Below, in pieces: positions 61,753-64,000 of a stretch of 64,000 bases of DNA. The stretch is taken from NCBI GenBank assembly GCA_013397455.1, contig VYZB01000275.1, forward strand, positions 855,978 through 919,977, written 5' to 3'. The notes beneath the pieces were generated by a model that worked only from the letters and a program-made list of their open reading frames with translations, was not told where the DNA came from and searched no databases. The stretch comes from Crotophaga sulcirostris. Lineage: Eukaryota; Chordata; Aves; Cuculiformes; Crotophagidae. Each line of letters starts with the position of its first letter. The first letter of the stretch is position 1. Made by a program: the position numbers and the translations under genes.

Positions 61753-64000
61753 AACTGAATTAAAGAGAACATCTTAAATGTGTTTTTGAAGGAACTGAAA
61801 TTAGCAGTCCAAACCACAGAAAAAAATATTGGTAACTTCTAGACATACTAAAAAATGACTGCAACCCTGACAGCACAGCACTTGGGCAAATCTGCTTATT
61901 TCCCACTGGAAGCCAAAGTAAAGTAGACAAAACATGGCTGAGAAAGATACACTTGATTGCCTACTACTCTCCTTTTGTGGCTGTCAATACCAAGCCAGGA
62001 GGAAGGTTCTTCAGCTGCTGTTTGAATTACACGCTATTCGAACAGGTCGAAGAGAGCTGACTTGAAGCCTTGCATAAAATGAGTTGATTCCGAGTTCAAA
62101 CAGCCTCCTCAGCTTTACGAGGTTCTAAAGCAAGACTGTCTCGGACAACGGCCAAGTCAAACCTAGAACTAAAGCACTTCATAATCCTCCTCTGGGTGAA
62201 GTTTTACCACTAAGAACACAAGAGATGTGCAAATGCTGTCAGATCCTACAACTGTTAAGTTCAGAGGTGATCATCTAGGAGAAAGTCTGGTTCCTCTCCC
62301 TTCTGCTAGGTCTGGTGTAGACAATTTTCATGGAACACCTTTTGAATAAATGACCACTTTCACCATCAGGATAGCAAAGAAAAGTTGTTTAAGTAGCAAG
62401 TGTGAGGTAAAGTGAACAGCAAAAGCACTGAAGAGCAGCTCCTCATAGCAACCAAAACACATTCTAAAGCAACTTTTCTGACCGCATGCTGTTGCAAAAT
62501 AAGACATCGATTGAAGAAAGCAATTACCGCAAATTGCCAAGCATATTCCATGCTTTTAGAAATCAGTTCAAATGCATCAATGCGAAGAAAAGAATTGCGA
62601 TACAACCACCAACATAATTGGAGACAAATGCAGAGATCAAAGTTCATCATCGATCATGGAAGCAGAGCTGTAAACTAAAACAGTCAGAATGGATAACAAC
62701 TAAGTAAAATTTACAGCAAACACAATGTGCTCTTCCACTGCCAGTGATGTTTAAATAAAATTGCCTATTTACACTTCAGTCTCTGAAAGATCTCTCTGAA
62801 AACCAGCCTCATCACTTCGCAACTGCATAGTAAGCAGAGATTAATTTCAGCTTACCTGGAGTTCCACAAATACTAACATTTGTATAACCTCTTTGTTAAT
62901 GTTTATTATGGAACTATCATTGCTATGTTTTCAAACCAGTTTTTGTCACACAAAAATGCAATTAAAACATTCTTTTAAAAGTAGTTCCCTATGAATGAAT
63001 GCATGCAAAATGGTTTTGTCTAATGCTAGGAAAATAGACTAAAAAAGCATTCTGAATCTCAATTATCAACCCAAGAAAACTTCCATTTCTCTGCTTAAAT
63101 ACAAATAATAATAACCTCAGCATAAATTAGGGTAAAAGTAAAGAATATAAAATAGAGCTGACATTTGTGGCGGTTTTTTAGCAGCAGTTCCTCAGTATGT
63201 TAATTAGCAATGAATAGTGCAGAGCAAAATCAACCCAGGAAAGTGTGTCACGTATTAGAGGGCAGAATCCACTGCATGCAACGCAAGACTGCTGTGGGGT
63301 TTTCATACTAAATCTTTATAATGCCACATGAAAAAAATCTAGACAGTCAAAACTAGGCATAATCACATACGTAGCAAAAAAGGGAATTGGGAGAAACACA
63401 ACGCTTCTCTAACATCCAAGATCTGAATTTCATTTTTGTTTAAATAAAGATTTGTCTTTGGCAGCTGAAAGAAGTTAAACTTGGCATACTTTCTTCCCAA
63501 GGGAGGCAAGAGTTAAGCCGTGCTCCTGACAAGTAGGTCTGACCCCGTCTCGTAAAGCCAAGAAGAAAATGACAGCAAGTCCCTACTGAATGACCACAAC
63601 AGATAAAATGCAGTAAGATTTACATTTATAATTGAACTGTTAAGAATAAACATTTCTTTTCTCCTTTAGCACATCATTGTGTCCCTTCAGCTGTTCAGCA
63701 ACACTTACAATCCTAGAAAATTAAGGATAGTGGCTGCGTGTCACTATGAACAATAACTTCGCAACCTTAGCACTCTTTCATTAAGTTCTGATGTGCAGAC
63801 TTTTCCACTAAATATTAGAAAACTATATTAAAAAATCCTTATTTTTTTAATATTTCTGTGATTTTTACCAACTTACAGCCACCGGGCTTCTTCAGTTTCT
63901 ATTACCCAAAACATTTGGCATCTCAGTCTAACTTATTTTACTGACAAGAACACTCAAGATACCAGTCCTTGTATCTCTTATTTGGAGAGACTTCACCTGT
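61753..64000. other. Right edge of window, nothing recognised
   Basis: AT-rich. Overlapping open frames of 60-94 codons at 62.33-62.68 kb on both strands have no family resemblance. A TTACCTGGAG match to a minus-strand donor (near 62855) has no coding exon next to it. Confidence 0.45.

Larger units (their letters stand above)
51909..64000 (-). other. Part of the large USP6NL 5' intron (inferred)
   Basis: Begins at the acceptor TTTTCAG of exon 51869-51908 and runs to the window edge without the expected upstream coding exon, whose 3' end should encode the DRFGFLH-like stretch. I searched for that exon by eye and did not find it. The region holds four CR1 copies, a GC-richer T25C6 block near 53.7 kb and a 34-bp tandem duplication at 54.26 kb. 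The rest is AT-rich with nothing recognised. Confidence 0.7.

Noticed and set aside
62366..62650. 94-codon Cys/Leu-rich minus-strand frame
   Set aside because: It does not match the missing USP6NL N-terminus and resembles no known protein. Composition suggests chance.
62840..62870. Minus-strand donor-like TTACCTGGAGTTCC (plus-strand view)
   Set aside because: The sequence upstream does not encode the expected USP6NL residues. Donor-like matches of this quality are common.

Overview
The window looks like nuclear DNA from a bird. The evidence is a multi-exon vertebrate gene with canonical GT-AG introns, an AT-rich background, and at least fourteen 5'-truncated CR1 LINE fragments covering roughly 9% of the sequence (my sum). 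No other transposon class was recognised. Some CR1 copies end in the ATTCTATGATTCTGTGA type of tail. Others end in a TACTGTGATACTGTGA tail, and two of those are about 96% identical to each other by eye, so CR1 activity was fairly recent. I cannot name the species.

The one protein-coding gene I can support is USP6NL (RN-tre), a TBC-domain Rab GTPase-activating protein, on the minus strand. Eleven consecutive coding exons lie between 51908 (5'-most seen) and 13010 (stop codon). Every junction has GT-AG ends, and the phases join without a break into 786 residues. About 52 N-terminal residues are missing compared with the human protein; their exons should lie beyond base 64000. Ten small exons (25613-51908) encode the TBC domain and its surroundings, with the arginine-finger and glutamine-finger motifs intact. 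The 1439-bp last exon encodes the long disordered tail, with the PxxDY Eps8-SH3 motif and the C-terminal ESVLL.

Layout: 1-13009 lies downstream of USP6NL. It holds the probable 3' UTR just left of 13010, then AT-rich sequence with four plus-strand CR1 fragments and no gene that I recognise. 13010-51908 is the USP6NL body, with introns of 89 bp to 11.2 kb that carry CR1 copies in both orientations. 51909-64000 is inferred to be part of the large 5' intron. It holds four more CR1 copies and an unusual GC/CpG-richer block with a T25C6 tract near 53.6-53.9 kb.

I did not find a novel multi-gene system. The more interesting points are near-identical inverted CR1 pairs flanking blocks of USP6NL exons, a young CR1 3' end next to an older LINE reverse-transcriptase relic, the fast-diverging USP6NL tail with conserved islands, and the CpG-richer block in the 5' intron.
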